A DNA stretch of 64,000 nucleotides from Nocardioides houyundeii (GCF_002865585.1 NZ_CP025581.1:744001-808000); one strand, 5' to 3'; counted from the first letter of the stretch, positions 40,105 through 49,301 are shown. Numbers and translations: made by a program. Notes: generated by a model from the letters alone, not told the origin.

Positions 40105-41531
40105 GGCCGACCTGCACCTTCGTGCCGCCGTACCTGCTGGAGCGGCTGGCCCGGACCGGGGACCCGCTGGCCACGTGCTGCTCGGAGACGCTGCAGGCCG
40201 ACGCCGGGTTCCGCGCCAGCCGCCGGACCGCCGAGGAGGCCCTGCCGGCCGGCGAGCGGTTCGGGGTGCGCGGCACCGTGCTCGGCGCGGGCCCCGGCGA
40301 CGCGGTGCCCCCGGCCTGGACGGTGCACGACGCCGAGTCGGGCACCCGGCTGCCGGGGACCCCGGTGCGGGCGGCCGGCGAGCCCGCCACCGGCGACGCG
40401 GCCGTCGACGAGGCGGCGAGCGGGATCGAGGCCACCCTGCGACTCTTCGCCGAGGCCTTCGGGCGCAGGTCCTACGACGACCAGGGCTCAGCGGTCTCCC
40501 TCACCGTGCACTACCGCGAGAACTACGACAACGCCTTCTGGGACGGGCGCCAGCTGGTCTTCGGCGACGGCGACGGCCGCGTCTTCGAGCGGTTCACCAA
40601 GGCGGTGGACGTGCTGGGCCACGAGTTCGGGCACGCCGTCACCGAACGCAGCGCCCGGCTGGAATACGAGGGTCCCAGCGGTGCGCTCAACGAGTCGGTC
40701 TCCGACGTGTTCGGCACCTGCCTGCTGCAGTGGCTCGCCGGCGAGGACGTGCAGCAGGGGTCCTGGCTGATCGGGCAGGGGCTGTTCCGGCCCGGCATCG
40801 CGGCTCGGGCGCTGCGCGACCTGGCCGCGCCCGGCACGGCGTACGACGACCCGCTGCTGGGTCGCGACCCGCAGGTGGCTCACCTGGCCGACTACGTGGA
40901 GACCCAGGACGACAACGGGGGAGTGCACATCAACTCCGGCATCCCCAACCGCGCCTTCCACCTGGCGGCCACCGGCCTGGGCGGACGGGTGTGGGAGCGC
41001 GCGGGCCTGGTCTGGTACGCCGCCCTCACCGGTGGCGGGCTCGAGCCGGACAGCGACTTCGCCTCCTTCGCCCGGGTCTGCGTCGACGCCGCCGAGCGCG
41101 TGCTCTCGGCCGCGGACGCCCAAGTGGTGGCCGAGGCCTGGACCCAGGTGGGGGTCACCCCGGGCCGGACCGGCACCCCGGCTCCGGTCGCGGCCCCCGA
41201 ACCGGCGCCGGCACCCTCCGGCCTGCTGCGGGTACGCCGTACCGGCGGCTTCGCCGGGCTGACCACCGTCGCGGAGCTCGACCTGGACGCGGACCAGGAG
41301 GGGAGCGATTCCAGGATCGCGGAGGCTCGCAGCCTGCTGCCCGCACTGGAGCCCGCGCAGGTCACCGACCAGCCGCCCGCACCGGACATGTTCGTCTACG
41401 TCTTCGAGCTGCCCGGACGCGCCGCGATCACCGTGCCCGAGCCCCAGCTCACCCCCGAGCAGGGACGGCTGGCCGCGCTGGTGCTCTCCGAGGGCGGCGG
41501 CGCGCCGGACCGGTCGGGCGGGACGAGCTAG
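40101..41531 (+). CDS. M4-family metalloprotease (protealysin type) with fused emfourin-like domain
   Basis: A 476-residue protease. The N-terminus RPTCTFVPPYLLERLA is the protealysin-type short propeptide, and there is no signal peptide, so it may be cytoplasmic. The thermolysin fold follows, with zinc motif HEFGH at 174-178, the third ligand Glu in GALNESVSD (E198) and the active-site His in DDNGGVHINSGIPNRAF. After a Pro/Ala linker (~355-372) comes a ~95-residue domain, LRVRRTGGFAGLTTVAELD... to LVLSEGG, resembling emfourin, the protein inhibitor usually encoded beside protealysin genes. Here it appears to be on the same chain. Substrates are unknown. Confidence 0.86.
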   Translation: MRPTCTFVPPYLLERLARTGDPLATCCSETLQADAGFRASRRTAEEALPAGERFGVRGTVLGAGPGDAVPPAWTVHDAESGTRLPGTPVRAAGEPATGDAAVDEAASGIEATLRLFAEAFGRRSYDDQGSAVSLTVHYRENYDNAFWDGRQLVFGDGDGRVFERFTKAVDVLGHEFGHAVTERSARLEYEGPSGALNESVSDVFGTCLLQWLAGEDVQQGSWLIGQGLFRPGIAARALRDLAAPGTAYDDPLLGRDPQVAHLADYVETQDDNGGVHINSGIPNRAFHLAATGLGGRVWERAGLVWYAALTGGGLEPDSDFASFARVCVDAAERVLSAADAQVVAEAWTQVGVTPGRTGTPAPVAAPEPAPAPSGLLRVRRTGGFAGLTTVAELDLDADQEGSDSRIAEARSLLPALEPAQVTDQPPAPDMFVYVFELPGRAAITVPEPQLTPEQGRLAALVLSEGGGAPDRSGGTS

Positions 41532-42244
41532 TTCGGCGCGACCTCGAGGGGTGCGTTGGTGAGGGCCCGGTCCAGGGCGGCCTCGACGTGCAGGGTGGTG
41601 CAGCCCAGCACCGGGATCTCCACGTCGGCCTGCCGCACCAGCAGCTCGAGCTCGGTGCAACCGAGGATGACGCCCCCGGCGCCGGCGTCCCACAGCTGCT
41701 CGATGATCTCCACGACCTCGCGGCGCGAGGTGTCGCTGACCTTCCCGTGCACCAGCTCGTCGTAGATGATCCGGTTGATCGTCTCGTGGTGCTCCTCCGC
41801 CGGCACGTGCACCTGCAGGCCGTGGGTCGCGATCCGGTCGGTGAAGAACGAGCGCGACATGGTGAACGAGGTGCCGAGCAGGCCCACCGACTCCAGCCGG
41901 TGCTGCTGGCACGCGTCGGCCACCACGTCGGCCAGGTGCAGCAGCGGGATGTCGATCGCCTGCTCCACCTGCTCCGCGACCCGGTGGAAGGCGGTGGTGC
42001 AGAGCAGCAGGAAGTCCGCCCCGGCACGCTCCACTCCCTGCGCGGCCGTCGCCAGGATCTGCGCGACCTCGTCCCAGCGCTCCTGCTGCTGCAGGGCGGT
42101 GACCTCGGCGAAGTCCACCGAGGTCAGCACCGTGCGCGCCGAGGAGAGCCCGCCGAGGCGCGACTCCACCCCCTCGTTGAGCTGCTGGTAGTACACCGCG
42201 CTGGATTCCCAGCTCATGCCGCCGATGAGTCCGATGGTCTTCAC
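41528..42244 (-). CDS. Aspartate/glutamate racemase family protein
   Basis: A 238-residue protein of the Asp/Glu racemase family. It opens KTIGLIGGMSWESSAVYYQQLNEG, and the two catalytic Cys are in LLCTTAFHR and LGCTELELLV. The usual CNTAH is CTTAF here, but the Cys remains. It interconverts L- and D-amino acids without a cofactor. The start is GTG at 42244 with a weak ribosome binding site. It converges with the protease gene, the two sharing 4 bp (CTAG). Confidence 0.88.
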   Translation of the reverse strand: MKTIGLIGGMSWESSAVYYQQLNEGVESRLGGLSSARTVLTSVDFAEVTALQQQERWDEVAQILATAAQGVERAGADFLLLCTTAFHRVAEQVEQAIDIPLLHLADVVADACQQHRLESVGLLGTSFTMSRSFFTDRIATHGLQVHVPAEEHHETINRIIYDELVHGKVSDTSRREVVEIIEQLWDAGAGGVILGCTELELLVRQADVEIPVLGCTTLHVEAALDRALTNAPLEVAPN

Positions 42245-42260
42245 GGGGCTCAGTCTTGCA

Positions 42261-42350
42261 GGTTCACCGGCTCCCCGGTGAACCCAGCACCTCGGTGCAG
42301 TTGCAACCCCGCAGAAGTGCGAGTTTCGCCGGGGAACCGGTGAAACCGAG
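42261..42350. repeat. Two related hairpins upstream of the racemase gene
   Basis: First hairpin, 42261-42284: GGTTCACCGG, loop CTCC, CCGGTGAACC (10-bp perfect stem). The second is near 42331-42347: GTTTCGCCGG, loop GGAA, CCGGTGAAAC, one mismatch. They share the motif CCGGTGAA in the gap between two same-strand genes. One may terminate the SDR transcript; the resemblance suggests a duplicated intergenic element. Confidence 0.65.
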
Positions 42351-43094
42351 TCACACCCGGTGCACCTTGTGCTGGGCCGCCTGCGCCCGCGGCTTGATCA
42401 CCAGCTCGTCGATGTTGACGTGCGAGGGGCGGGTCGCGATCCAGGCGATGGCGTCGGCGACGTCGTCGGCGACCAGGGGGTCGGGTACGCCGTCGTACAC
42501 CGCCGCGGCGCGGGAGGCGTCACCGTCGAAGCGGACCAGCGAGAACTCCTCGGTGGCGACCATGCCGGGTGCCACCTCGCTGATCCGGATGGGCTCGCCG
42601 TTGAGCTCCAGGCGCAGCGTCTCGGTGAGCACCTTCAGCCCGTGCTTGGCGGCGGTGTAGCCGGCGCCGCCCTCGTAGGCGACGCGGCCCGCGGTCGAGC
42701 CGACGTTGACGATGACCGCGTCGCCGGAGGCGCGCAGCGCGGGCAGCAGGGCCTGGGTCACACGCAGCACGCCGAGCACGTTGACGTCGTACATCCGCTG
42801 CCACTGGTCGGGGTCGGCCGCGTCGACCGGGTCCAGCCCGAAAGCGCCGCCGGCGTTGTTGACCAGGACCTCCAGCTGCGGTCCGACCGCCTTGGCCAGC
42901 CCGGCCACCGACTCCGCGGAGGTGACGTCGCAGGCCACCGCGGTGCCGCCGATCTCCTCGGCCAGGACGGTGAGCTGCTCGAACCTGCGCGCCGCGCAGA
43001 TGACGTGGAAGCCCTGGGCGGCCAGCGCCCGCGCGGTGGCGGCGCCGATCCCGCTGCTGGCCCCGGTGACGACTGCCGTGCGCTGAATTGTCAT
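42351..43094 (-). CDS. SDR-family oxidoreductase
   Basis: A 247-residue classical short-chain dehydrogenase with VVTGASSGIGAATA, NNAGGAFG and the active Tyr/Lys in YTAAKHGLK. The closest group is YdfG-like NADP(H) dehydrogenases (LALDPVDAAD-like loop). The start could be the ATG at 43103 or 43094; neither has a ribosome binding site, so the transcript may be leaderless. The region is divergent from the RNase H gene. The substrate is unknown. Confidence 0.88.
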   Translation of the reverse strand: MTIQRTAVVTGASSGIGAATARALAAQGFHVICAARRFEQLTVLAEEIGGTAVACDVTSAESVAGLAKAVGPQLEVLVNNAGGAFGLDPVDAADPDQWQRMYDVNVLGVLRVTQALLPALRASGDAVIVNVGSTAGRVAYEGGAGYTAAKHGLKVLTETLRLELNGEPIRISEVAPGMVATEEFSLVRFDGDASRAAAVYDGVPDPLVADDVADAIAWIATRPSHVNIDELVIKPRAQAAQHKVHRV

Positions 43095-43121
43095 GACGGT
43101 CATTCTGGCAGGATCCGGTGC

Positions 43122-44006
43122 GTGACGATCATCGCTGCCGCAGACGGCTCGGCCCTCGGGAACCCTGGACCCGCGGGCTGGGGCTGGTACGTCGACGAGG
43201 CGCACTGGGCGTGTGGGGGCTGGCCTGTGGGCACCAACAACATGGGCGAGCTGATGGCGGTGCTCGACCTGCTCCAGCAGACCGCGCACCTGGACGAGGA
43301 GCTGCACGTCATCTGCGACAGCACCTACGTCATCAACTCCATCACCAAGTGGATGCCGGGCTGGAAGCGCCGGGGGTGGAAGAAGGGCGACGGCAAGCCG
43401 GTGATGAACATCGAGCTGATGAAGGCGCTCGACGAGGCCATGGCCGGACGCAAGGTGACCTTCGAGTGGGTCAAGGGACACGCCGGGCACGTGCTCAACG
43501 AGCACGCGGACCGGTTGGCCAACGCGGCCTCCCTGGCGTGGAAGGGCGGTACGCCGCCGGCTCCGGGTCCCGGTTACGCCGACGCCTCCACCGCCCACCC
43601 GGCGGCGGTGCCCGGGCAGGTCGACGTCGAGCCGGACCTGTTCTCGGTCTTCGAGCCTGACCACGTGCTCGCCCCTGAGGAGGAGGTCGTCGCCCTGGAG
43701 CGCTCCCTGCTCACCGACGAGGTGCGCAGCGACCCGGCCGCCGTCGCCGCGCTCCTGCACCCCCAGTGGCAGGAGGTGGGACAGTCGGGTCGGATCTGGT
43801 CCCGCGAGGAGGTGCTCGCCGAGATCGGTCCCCTGCCCGAGACCTCCCTGGACGTGGTGTCGGTGGAGGAGGTGGCCCCGGACCTGCTGCTGCTGGTGTG
43901 GCGCAGCAGCAGCGCCAGAGGCTCCGCGATCAGGAGCTCTTGGTGGTTGCGCACCAGTTCCGGCTGGGTTCAGCGGTTTCACCACGGAACGCCCGAACCC
44001 GGCTAA
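43122..44006 (+). CDS. RNase H domain fused to a DUF4440/SnoaL-like domain
   Basis: A 294-residue protein with two parts. Residues 1-135 are an RNase HI fold: the acidic residues are D8 (AAADGSALGNPGPAGWGW), E43 (NNMGELMAVLDLL), D66 (VICDSTYV) and D130 (NEHADRLAN), so the catalytic site is complete. After a Pro/Ala linker, residues ~180-290 (LHPQWQEVGQSGRIWSREEVLAEIG) look like DUF4440/NTF2-like. The first part should cut RNA of RNA-DNA hybrids; the second could bind a small ligand or a protein. The GTG start at 43122 is not supported by a strong ribosome binding site. Confidence 0.82.
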   Translation: MTIIAAADGSALGNPGPAGWGWYVDEAHWACGGWPVGTNNMGELMAVLDLLQQTAHLDEELHVICDSTYVINSITKWMPGWKRRGWKKGDGKPVMNIELMKALDEAMAGRKVTFEWVKGHAGHVLNEHADRLANAASLAWKGGTPPAPGPGYADASTAHPAAVPGQVDVEPDLFSVFEPDHVLAPEEEVVALERSLLTDEVRSDPAAVAALLHPQWQEVGQSGRIWSREEVLAEIGPLPETSLDVVSVEEVAPDLLLLVWRSSSARGSAIRSSWWLRTSSGWVQRFHHGTPEPG

Positions 44007-44079
44007 TGTGGTGGCCCAGACCGCAGGACCTGTGCCTGTGGCACACCTGTTCGGTTTGCTACTACGGAATGGAAATTCG

Positions 44080-44445
44080 ATGACCGTACGTCAACTGGGT
44101 GGCGCCCTGGGCGTGCTCGGCGGGATCGTGTGGATCGCACGATGGCTCCTGGACCCTGAGTCCGGATCGGCAGACATCATGCGGTACGCCGGGTTGGGCC
44201 TGGTGCTCCTGGGCCTGGTCTGCGTGGGGCTGACCCTGGTCAAGGGCCAGGCGCTGTGGCTCGACGTGGTCGTCGGGTTCGCCTGCCCCGCCCTGTTCTG
44301 GGCCATCTACGAAGTCGTCCGCGCCGAGCTCGACGATGACTTGCTCTTCCACGGGATCCTCGGCATCGCCTGGGTGCTGGTCGGCGCCGTCCTGGTGGTC
44401 AAGGGCAAGCCGCGGGTCGACGACCGCTCGCAGGTCAACGCCTGA
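44080..44445 (+). CDS. Small membrane protein, unknown function
   Basis: A 121-residue protein with four hydrophobic segments ([69 protein letters not shown]). No family is recognised. The ATG at 44080 follows GGAA. A strong hairpin, 44461-44491, follows and may terminate it before mshA. Confidence 0.65.
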   Translation: MTVRQLGGALGVLGGIVWIARWLLDPESGSADIMRYAGLGLVLLGLVCVGLTLVKGQALWLDVVVGFACPALFWAIYEVVRAELDDDLLFHGILGIAWVLVGAVLVVKGKPRVDDRSQVNA

Positions 44446-44460
44446 CGGTGCGCGACCCTG

Positions 44461-44491
44461 GATTCCCTGCCCGATCCTCGGGTGGGGAATC
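44461..44491. terminator. Hairpin between the small membrane gene and mshA
   Basis: Symmetrical hairpin: GATTCCC, TG, CCCGA, loop TCC, TCGGG, TG, GGGAATC. It ends 4 nt before an ATG used as the possible mshA start, where it would mask initiation, so it is more likely a terminator of the gene ending at 44445. Confidence 0.6.
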
Positions 44492-44495
44492 TTCC

Positions 44496-45803
44496 ATGTC
44501 TGCGCCCGGTTGTGCCCCCGGTAGTTTTTCCGTGACGAGAGGGCTGGCTGTGGACCGTGTGGCGATGATCAGCCTGCACACATCCCCGTTGGACCAGCCC
44601 GGGACCGGTGACGCGGGCGGCATGAACGTCTACGTGCTCGAGGTCGCCAAGCGCCTGGCGCGCCAGGGCGCGGCGGTGGACATCTTCACCCGGGCCACCT
44701 CCTCCACCCTCCCCGCGGTGGTCGAGGCCGCCGACGGCGTGCTGGTGCGGCACGTCGCCTCCGGCCCCTTCGAGGGACTGACCAAGGGCGAGCTGCCCGC
44801 CCAGCTGTGCACCTTCGCCCGCGAGGTGCTGCGCACCGAGACGCTGCACCCGATCGGGCACTACGACGTCGTGCACTCCCACTACTGGCTCTCCGGCCAG
44901 GTGGGTGCCCTGGCCCGGGACCGCTGGGGGGTGCCGCTGGTGCACTCCATGCACACCATGGCGAAGGTGAAGAACGCCGCGCTGGCCGCGGGCGACGCCC
45001 CCGAGCCGTCGGGACGGCTAATCGGCGAGGAGCAGGTCGTCGCTGCCGCGGACATGCTGATCGCCAACACCGAGCTCGAGGCCAGGCAGCTGGTCGACCT
45101 GTACGGCGCCGAGCCCGGCCGCGTGGAGGTCATCCACCCCGGCGTGGACCTGTCGGTGTTCGGCCGGAACCAGCCGGCGGCCGCGCGCCGCGAGCTGGGT
45201 CTGCCCCTGGACGCGCACGTGCTGCTCTTCGCCGGACGCATCCAGCCGCTCAAGGCGCCCGACGTGCTGCTGCGCGCGGTGGCGGTGCTCCTGGAGGAGG
45301 ACCCCGAGCTGCGCAGCCGCCTGGTGGTCCCGATCGTCGGCGGGCCGTCCGGCTCCGGACTGGAGCACCCCGAGTCCCTGGCCCAGCTCTCCAGCGACCT
45401 CGGCCTCGACGACGTGGTGCGCTTCGTGCCGCCGGTGGACCAGAGCCGGCTCGCCACCTGGTACGCCGCCTCCACGCTGGTCGCCGTACCGTCGCACAAC
45501 GAGTCGTTCGGCCTGGTCGCCGTCGAGGCGCAGGCCGCCGGTACGCCGGTGGTGGCGGCCGCCGTCGGCGGCCTGACCACGGTGGTGGACGACGGCGTCA
45601 GCGGGCTGCTGGTCGACGGGCACGACCCCCGGGACTGGGCAGCCGCGCTGCGCCGGGTGATCTGCGACCCCGCTCTGCGGGCTCGGCTCTCGGCCGGTGC
45701 GTCCGCGCAGGCCCGGATGTTCGCCTGGGAGCGCACCGCCCAGCTCACCCTGGAGACCTACGACCGGGCCCGGTCGCTGATGAGGATGGACGTGGCAGTG
45801 TGA
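44496..45803 (+). CDS. mshA: D-inositol-3-phosphate glycosyltransferase MshA (mycothiol biosynthesis)
   Basis: A 435-residue GT4 glycosyltransferase. [24 protein letters not shown] is the signature of MshA, with the GT-B acceptor loop; [15 protein letters not shown] and [22 protein letters not shown] are the UDP-GlcNAc site. It transfers GlcNAc to inositol-3-phosphate, the first step of mycothiol synthesis. The start is uncertain: ATG 44496, or GTG 44532 or 44550; a hairpin directly before 44496 makes a later start possible. The stop overlaps the YbjN gene start (GTGA). Confidence 0.93.
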   Translation: MSAPGCAPGSFSVTRGLAVDRVAMISLHTSPLDQPGTGDAGGMNVYVLEVAKRLARQGAAVDIFTRATSSTLPAVVEAADGVLVRHVASGPFEGLTKGELPAQLCTFAREVLRTETLHPIGHYDVVHSHYWLSGQVGALARDRWGVPLVHSMHTMAKVKNAALAAGDAPEPSGRLIGEEQVVAAADMLIANTELEARQLVDLYGAEPGRVEVIHPGVDLSVFGRNQPAAARRELGLPLDAHVLLFAGRIQPLKAPDVLLRAVAVLLEEDPELRSRLVVPIVGGPSGSGLEHPESLAQLSSDLGLDDVVRFVPPVDQSRLATWYAASTLVAVPSHNESFGLVAVEAQAAGTPVVAAAVGGLTTVVDDGVSGLLVDGHDPRDWAAALRRVICDPALRARLSAGASAQARMFAWERTAQLTLETYDRARSLMRMDVAV

Positions 45804-45859
45804 GCGGGGACGTGAGCGGGGACGTGAGCGGGAACGTGAGCGGGAACGTGAGCGGGAAC
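45800..45859 (+). repeat. 12-bp tandem repeat at the start of the YbjN gene
   Basis: Five units of GTGAGCGGG(G/A)AC, perfect apart from one position; each opens with a GTG codon and encodes VSG(D/N). The repeat begins at the start codon itself. Confidence 0.9.
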
Positions 45860-46396
45860 GTGGACGGCAGCACCGCGGCGCAGGTGATCCGCGACCACCT
45901 GGCCGCCATCGAGATCGACGTCGACGAGGTGGCCCCCGGCGTCTTCTCGTTCAACCTGCCGGGGGAGAAGAAGCTCCAGACCCCGGTCCGCCTCGACGTG
46001 GGTGCGCACGCCCTCGGCGTGCACGCCTTCGTGTGCCGCAACCCGGACGAGAACCACGCGCGGGTCTACCGCTGGCTGCTGGAGCGCAACCTGCGGATGT
46101 ACGCCGTCTCGTTCGCCGTGGACACCTCCGGCGACATCTACCTCGACGCCCGGCTGCCGCTGGCCTCGGTGACCGCCGACGAGCTCGACCGGCTGCTGGG
46201 TTCGGTGCTGGCCAACGCCGACGAGTCGTTCAACGCGATCCTCGAGCTCGGCTTCGCCTCCTCCATCCGCAAGGAGTGGGAGTGGCGCCGCTCGCGGGGC
46301 GAGTCCACCGCCAACCTCGAGGCCTTCAGGGGCTGGCTGGAGGCGGGGGAGAAGGAGTCCGCCGCGCCGGCCGCAGCGGCCCCGCCCGCCGACTGA
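45800..46396 (+). CDS. YbjN-domain protein with N-terminal repeats
   Basis: A 198-residue protein. After the first ~20 residues, the YbjN-like domain runs ~28-175 ([43 protein letters not shown]). YbjN proteins resemble type III secretion chaperones, and this gene next to mshA is a conserved actinobacterial pair. The N-terminus is a tandem repeat [23 protein letters not shown], each beginning with a GTG codon. The start is the GTG overlapping the mshA stop, but any of the repeat GTGs could initiate. The C-terminus is Ala/Pro-rich and overlaps the convergent EamA gene by 71 bp. Confidence 0.85.
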   Translation: MSGDVSGDVSGNVSGNVSGNVDGSTAAQVIRDHLAAIEIDVDEVAPGVFSFNLPGEKKLQTPVRLDVGAHALGVHAFVCRNPDENHARVYRWLLERNLRMYAVSFAVDTSGDIYLDARLPLASVTADELDRLLGSVLANADESFNAILELGFASSIRKEWEWRRSRGESTANLEAFRGWLEAGEKESAAPAAAAPPAD

Positions 46397-47308
46397 GCAG
46401 CACTCCGCCGATGCACAGCACGCCGCCCACGAAGGCCAGCGGCGGCGGCACCTCCGAGAGCAGCAGCCACGCCATCAGGGCGGTGAGGAACGGCACCAGG
46501 AACGTGGTCATGGCGAACTTACCCGCGTCGGCCCGGGAGAGCGCGTAGGCCCAGGTGGTGAACGCGATGGCGCTGGGCACGACCCCCAGGTAGGTGATCC
46601 ACCACAGGTCCGCGGCGCTGGCCCGACGCACGACGTCCACCAGCTGTCCGGACCAGGGCAGGCAGCCGACCATCCCCACCACGTAGTACCAGAACGTCAT
46701 GTCCAGGGCCGTCATCCCGCCGCCGAGCAGCTTCTTCTGGGTCACCACCCCGACCGCGAAGCCCACGGCCGCCACCACCCCGAGCAGGACGCCGACCAGG
46801 TCGCCGTCCCCGCCCTCGGAGGTGGCCCGCCCGATGAGCACCACCCCGCCGAAGCCCACTGCCAGACCGACCACCAGCCACGGGGTGAGACGGTCCCGGA
46901 ACACCACGACGGCGAGCAGCGCGACCAGGATCGGGCCGAGCTGCACCAGCAACGCCGCTGTGCCCGCGTCGATGCGTCGCTCGGCCTCGTTCAGCGCGAG
47001 GTTGTAGACCGTGATCCAGGAGACCCCGCCCAGCACCACCAGCGGCCACTCCCGCCGGCCCGGCACCCGGAACCGGCCGCGGAACCGGTCCTGGGCGCGG
47101 ACCAGCACCGCCAGCACCGCCACCGCGACCACCAGCCGGCCGAGACTGAGCGCGCCCGGGGGACGGTGCCTCCCAGGTGCCGGATGGCGACGAAGGCCGA
47201 GGCCCAGGAGACCAGGGTGAACGCGACCGCGGCCAGCGGGAGCCAGCGGTGCAGGCCCGCCCCTGCGGCCGCGGGGGCCGTCGTACCTGCCGGTGCCTGG
47301 GTGGTCAT
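46326..47308 (-). pseudogene. EamA-family (DMT) transporter with single-base frameshift
   Basis: A ten-membrane-segment EamA/RhaT-type transporter, read in two frames. The first begins at ATG 47308 (LPLAAVAFTLVSWASAFVAIRHLGGTVP), then breaks at the GGGGG at 47158-47162. One extra base restores GALSLGRLVVAVAVLAVLVRA and the rest, to [10 protein letters not shown]. Restored length is 327 residues, normal for the family. The break is probably a sequencing error. Function: export of an amino acid or other small metabolite (family-level inference). Confidence 0.85.
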
Positions 47309-47394
47309 GGTCGAACCCTAGGCGTCACCACCGACAGTGCGCGCGCGGATTTCCGCCACGGCGTCCGACGCCGTCCACCACTGGTGAGAGCGGG

Positions 47395-48072
47395 TCACAG
47401 GTCGAGCTTGTAGCCCAGCCCCCGCACGGTCACCAGGTACTTGGGCTCCGAGGGATCGGGCTCCAGCTTCGCCCGCAGGCGCTTGACGTGAACGTCGAGG
47501 GTCTTGGTGTCGCCCACGTAGTCCGAGCCCCAGACCCGGTCGATCAGCTGGCCCCGGGTGAGCACCCGGCCGGAGTTGCGCAGGAACATCTCCAGCAGCT
47601 CGAACTCCTTGAGGGGGAGCCGCTGCTCGGTCCCGTCGACGGTGACCACGTGACGCTCCACGTCCATCCGCACCGGGCCGGCCTCCAGGGTGTCCGGCGA
47701 GGCGTCCACGTCGTGGCCGCGCCGGAGCACGGCGCGGATCCGCGCCACCAGCTCGCGCGGGGAGTAGGGCTTGGTGACGTAGTCGTCGGCACCCAGCTCC
47801 AGGCCCACCACCTTGTCGATCTCGTCGTCCTTGGCCGAGACCATGATCACCGGCACCGTGGAGGTGGCGCGGATCTGGCGGCACACCTCGGTGCCCGGGA
47901 CACCGGGCAGCATCAGGTCGAGCAGCACGATGTCGGCACCGCGCCGCGCGAAGGCGGTGAGCGCCTCGGTCCCGGTGGCGGCGATCTCGACCTCGTAGCC
48001 CTCCTTGCGGAGCATGTAGGCCAGGGCGTCGGAGTAGCTCTCTTCGTCCTCGACGACGAGCACACGGGTCAT
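47395..48072 (-). CDS. regX3: Response regulator, RegX3/PhoP type
   Basis: A 225-residue OmpR-type regulator. The receiver has acidic residues at the start (LVVEDEES), the phosphorylated Asp in LLDLMLPG and the Lys in DDYVTKPYSP; the C-terminal winged helix ends KRLRAKLEPDPSEPKYLVTVRGLGYKL. The neighbours senX3, phoU and gpmA fit RegX3, the phosphate-responsive regulator. The start ATG overlaps the kinase stop (ATGA). A PHO box lies in front of senX3 and phoU. Confidence 0.9.
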   Translation of the reverse strand: MTRVLVVEDEESYSDALAYMLRKEGYEVEIAATGTEALTAFARRGADIVLLDLMLPGVPGTEVCRQIRATSTVPVIMVSAKDDEIDKVVGLELGADDYVTKPYSPRELVARIRAVLRRGHDVDASPDTLEAGPVRMDVERHVVTVDGTEQRLPLKEFELLEMFLRNSGRVLTRGQLIDRVWGSDYVGDTKTLDVHVKRLRAKLEPDPSEPKYLVTVRGLGYKLDL

Positions 48073-49241
48073 CGGATGCCTTCCTGGTCGAACCCGTCGT
48101 CGGACGGGAGGGGTCGCGGCTCCGCGGGCAGGGCCCGGGGCAGGGTGAGGGTGAACGTGGAGCCCTGGCCCTCGACGGACCAGACCTTGACGTCGCCACC
48201 GTGCGTGGCGGCGACGTGCTTGACGATGGAGAGCCCCAGGCCGGTGCCGCCGGTGGAGCGGTGCCGGGCGGGGTCGACCCGGTAGAAGCGCTCGAAGATC
48301 CGGTCCAGCTCGGCGGGCGGGATGCCGATGCCGTGGTCGATCACCGAGATCTCGACGGTGCGCTCGTCGCCGGCCACGGTGAGCACCACCGAGGAGCCCG
48401 CGCCGGAGTAGGCCACCGCGTTGGCGACCAGGTTGGTGACGGCCGCGGTGATCTGGCCGTGGTCGCCGTGCACCGCCAGGCCGGTCTCGCCGCGGGTCAC
48501 CAGGCTGATCTCGCGGGCGGTGGCGTCGGTGATGCTGGTGTCCACCGCGACGGCGACCACCTCGTCCACGTCGACCTGCACGTCCTCGTTCACCGGGTCG
48601 GCCGACTGCAGCCGGGACAGCTCGATGACCTGCTGGACCAGCTGGGTGAGCCGGTCGCTCTCCACGCTCATCCGGCGGGCGAAGCGGCGTACCGCCTCGG
48701 GGTCGTCGGAGGCCTCGTCCACGGCCTCGGCCAGCAACCGGATGGCGCCCACGGGGGTCTTGAGCTCGTGGCTGACGTTGGCCACGAAGTCCCGGCGCAC
48801 CGCCTCGACCCGGCGCTCCCGGGTGCGGTCCTCGACCAGGGCCAGCACCAGCCGGGAGCCCAGCGGGGCGACCCGGGCGGTTAGCGTCCGCGGGGCGGTC
48901 AGCTCCCGGGTCAGGGTCAGCTCGGTCTCGCGGATCTGCCCGTCCCGGCGTACCTGCCGGACCATGGTGGCCAGCTCGTCGACGAGCAGCTCCTGGCCCC
49001 GGACCAGCCCCACGGCGTACGCCGGGGCGGAGGCCTTGAGGACCTTGTCGTGCTCGTCCAGCACGACCGCGCTGCTGCGCAGCACCGACAGGACCGCCGC
49101 GACGCCGGCGGGCAGCAGCGGCTCGACCGGGGTCGACTCCTGGCGCCGCTGGTGCTCGCTCAGGTGCCAGGCCAGGACGCCCACGATGCCGACGGCGCAG
49201 CCCAGCACTGCGGCCAGCACGGCCTGGGTCGTCGGGTCCAC
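48069..49241 (-). CDS. senX3: Sensor histidine kinase, SenX3 type
   Basis: A 390-residue kinase. One N-terminal membrane segment (TTQAVLAAVLGCAVGIVGVLAW), a PAS-like domain, then HisKA FVANVSHELKTPVGAIRLLAEA with the phosphorylated His, and a HATPase with NLVANAVAYSG and GGTGLGLSIVKHV. SenX3 signals phosphate limitation with PhoU and the Pst system. The start is GTG at 49241 with no strong ribosome binding site. It is co-transcribed with regX3. Confidence 0.9.
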   Translation of the reverse strand: MDPTTQAVLAAVLGCAVGIVGVLAWHLSEHQRRQESTPVEPLLPAGVAAVLSVLRSSAVVLDEHDKVLKASAPAYAVGLVRGQELLVDELATMVRQVRRDGQIRETELTLTRELTAPRTLTARVAPLGSRLVLALVEDRTRERRVEAVRRDFVANVSHELKTPVGAIRLLAEAVDEASDDPEAVRRFARRMSVESDRLTQLVQQVIELSRLQSADPVNEDVQVDVDEVVAVAVDTSITDATAREISLVTRGETGLAVHGDHGQITAAVTNLVANAVAYSGAGSSVVLTVAGDERTVEISVIDHGIGIPPAELDRIFERFYRVDPARHRSTGGTGLGLSIVKHVAATHGGDVKVWSVEGQGSTFTLTLPRALPAEPRPLPSDDGFDQEGIR

Positions 49242-49301
49242 ACCGTGATCGTACGACCACTCCCGGACCGCGGACCCGGGGCGGCGGCGCCGATCCCCAC
49301 T

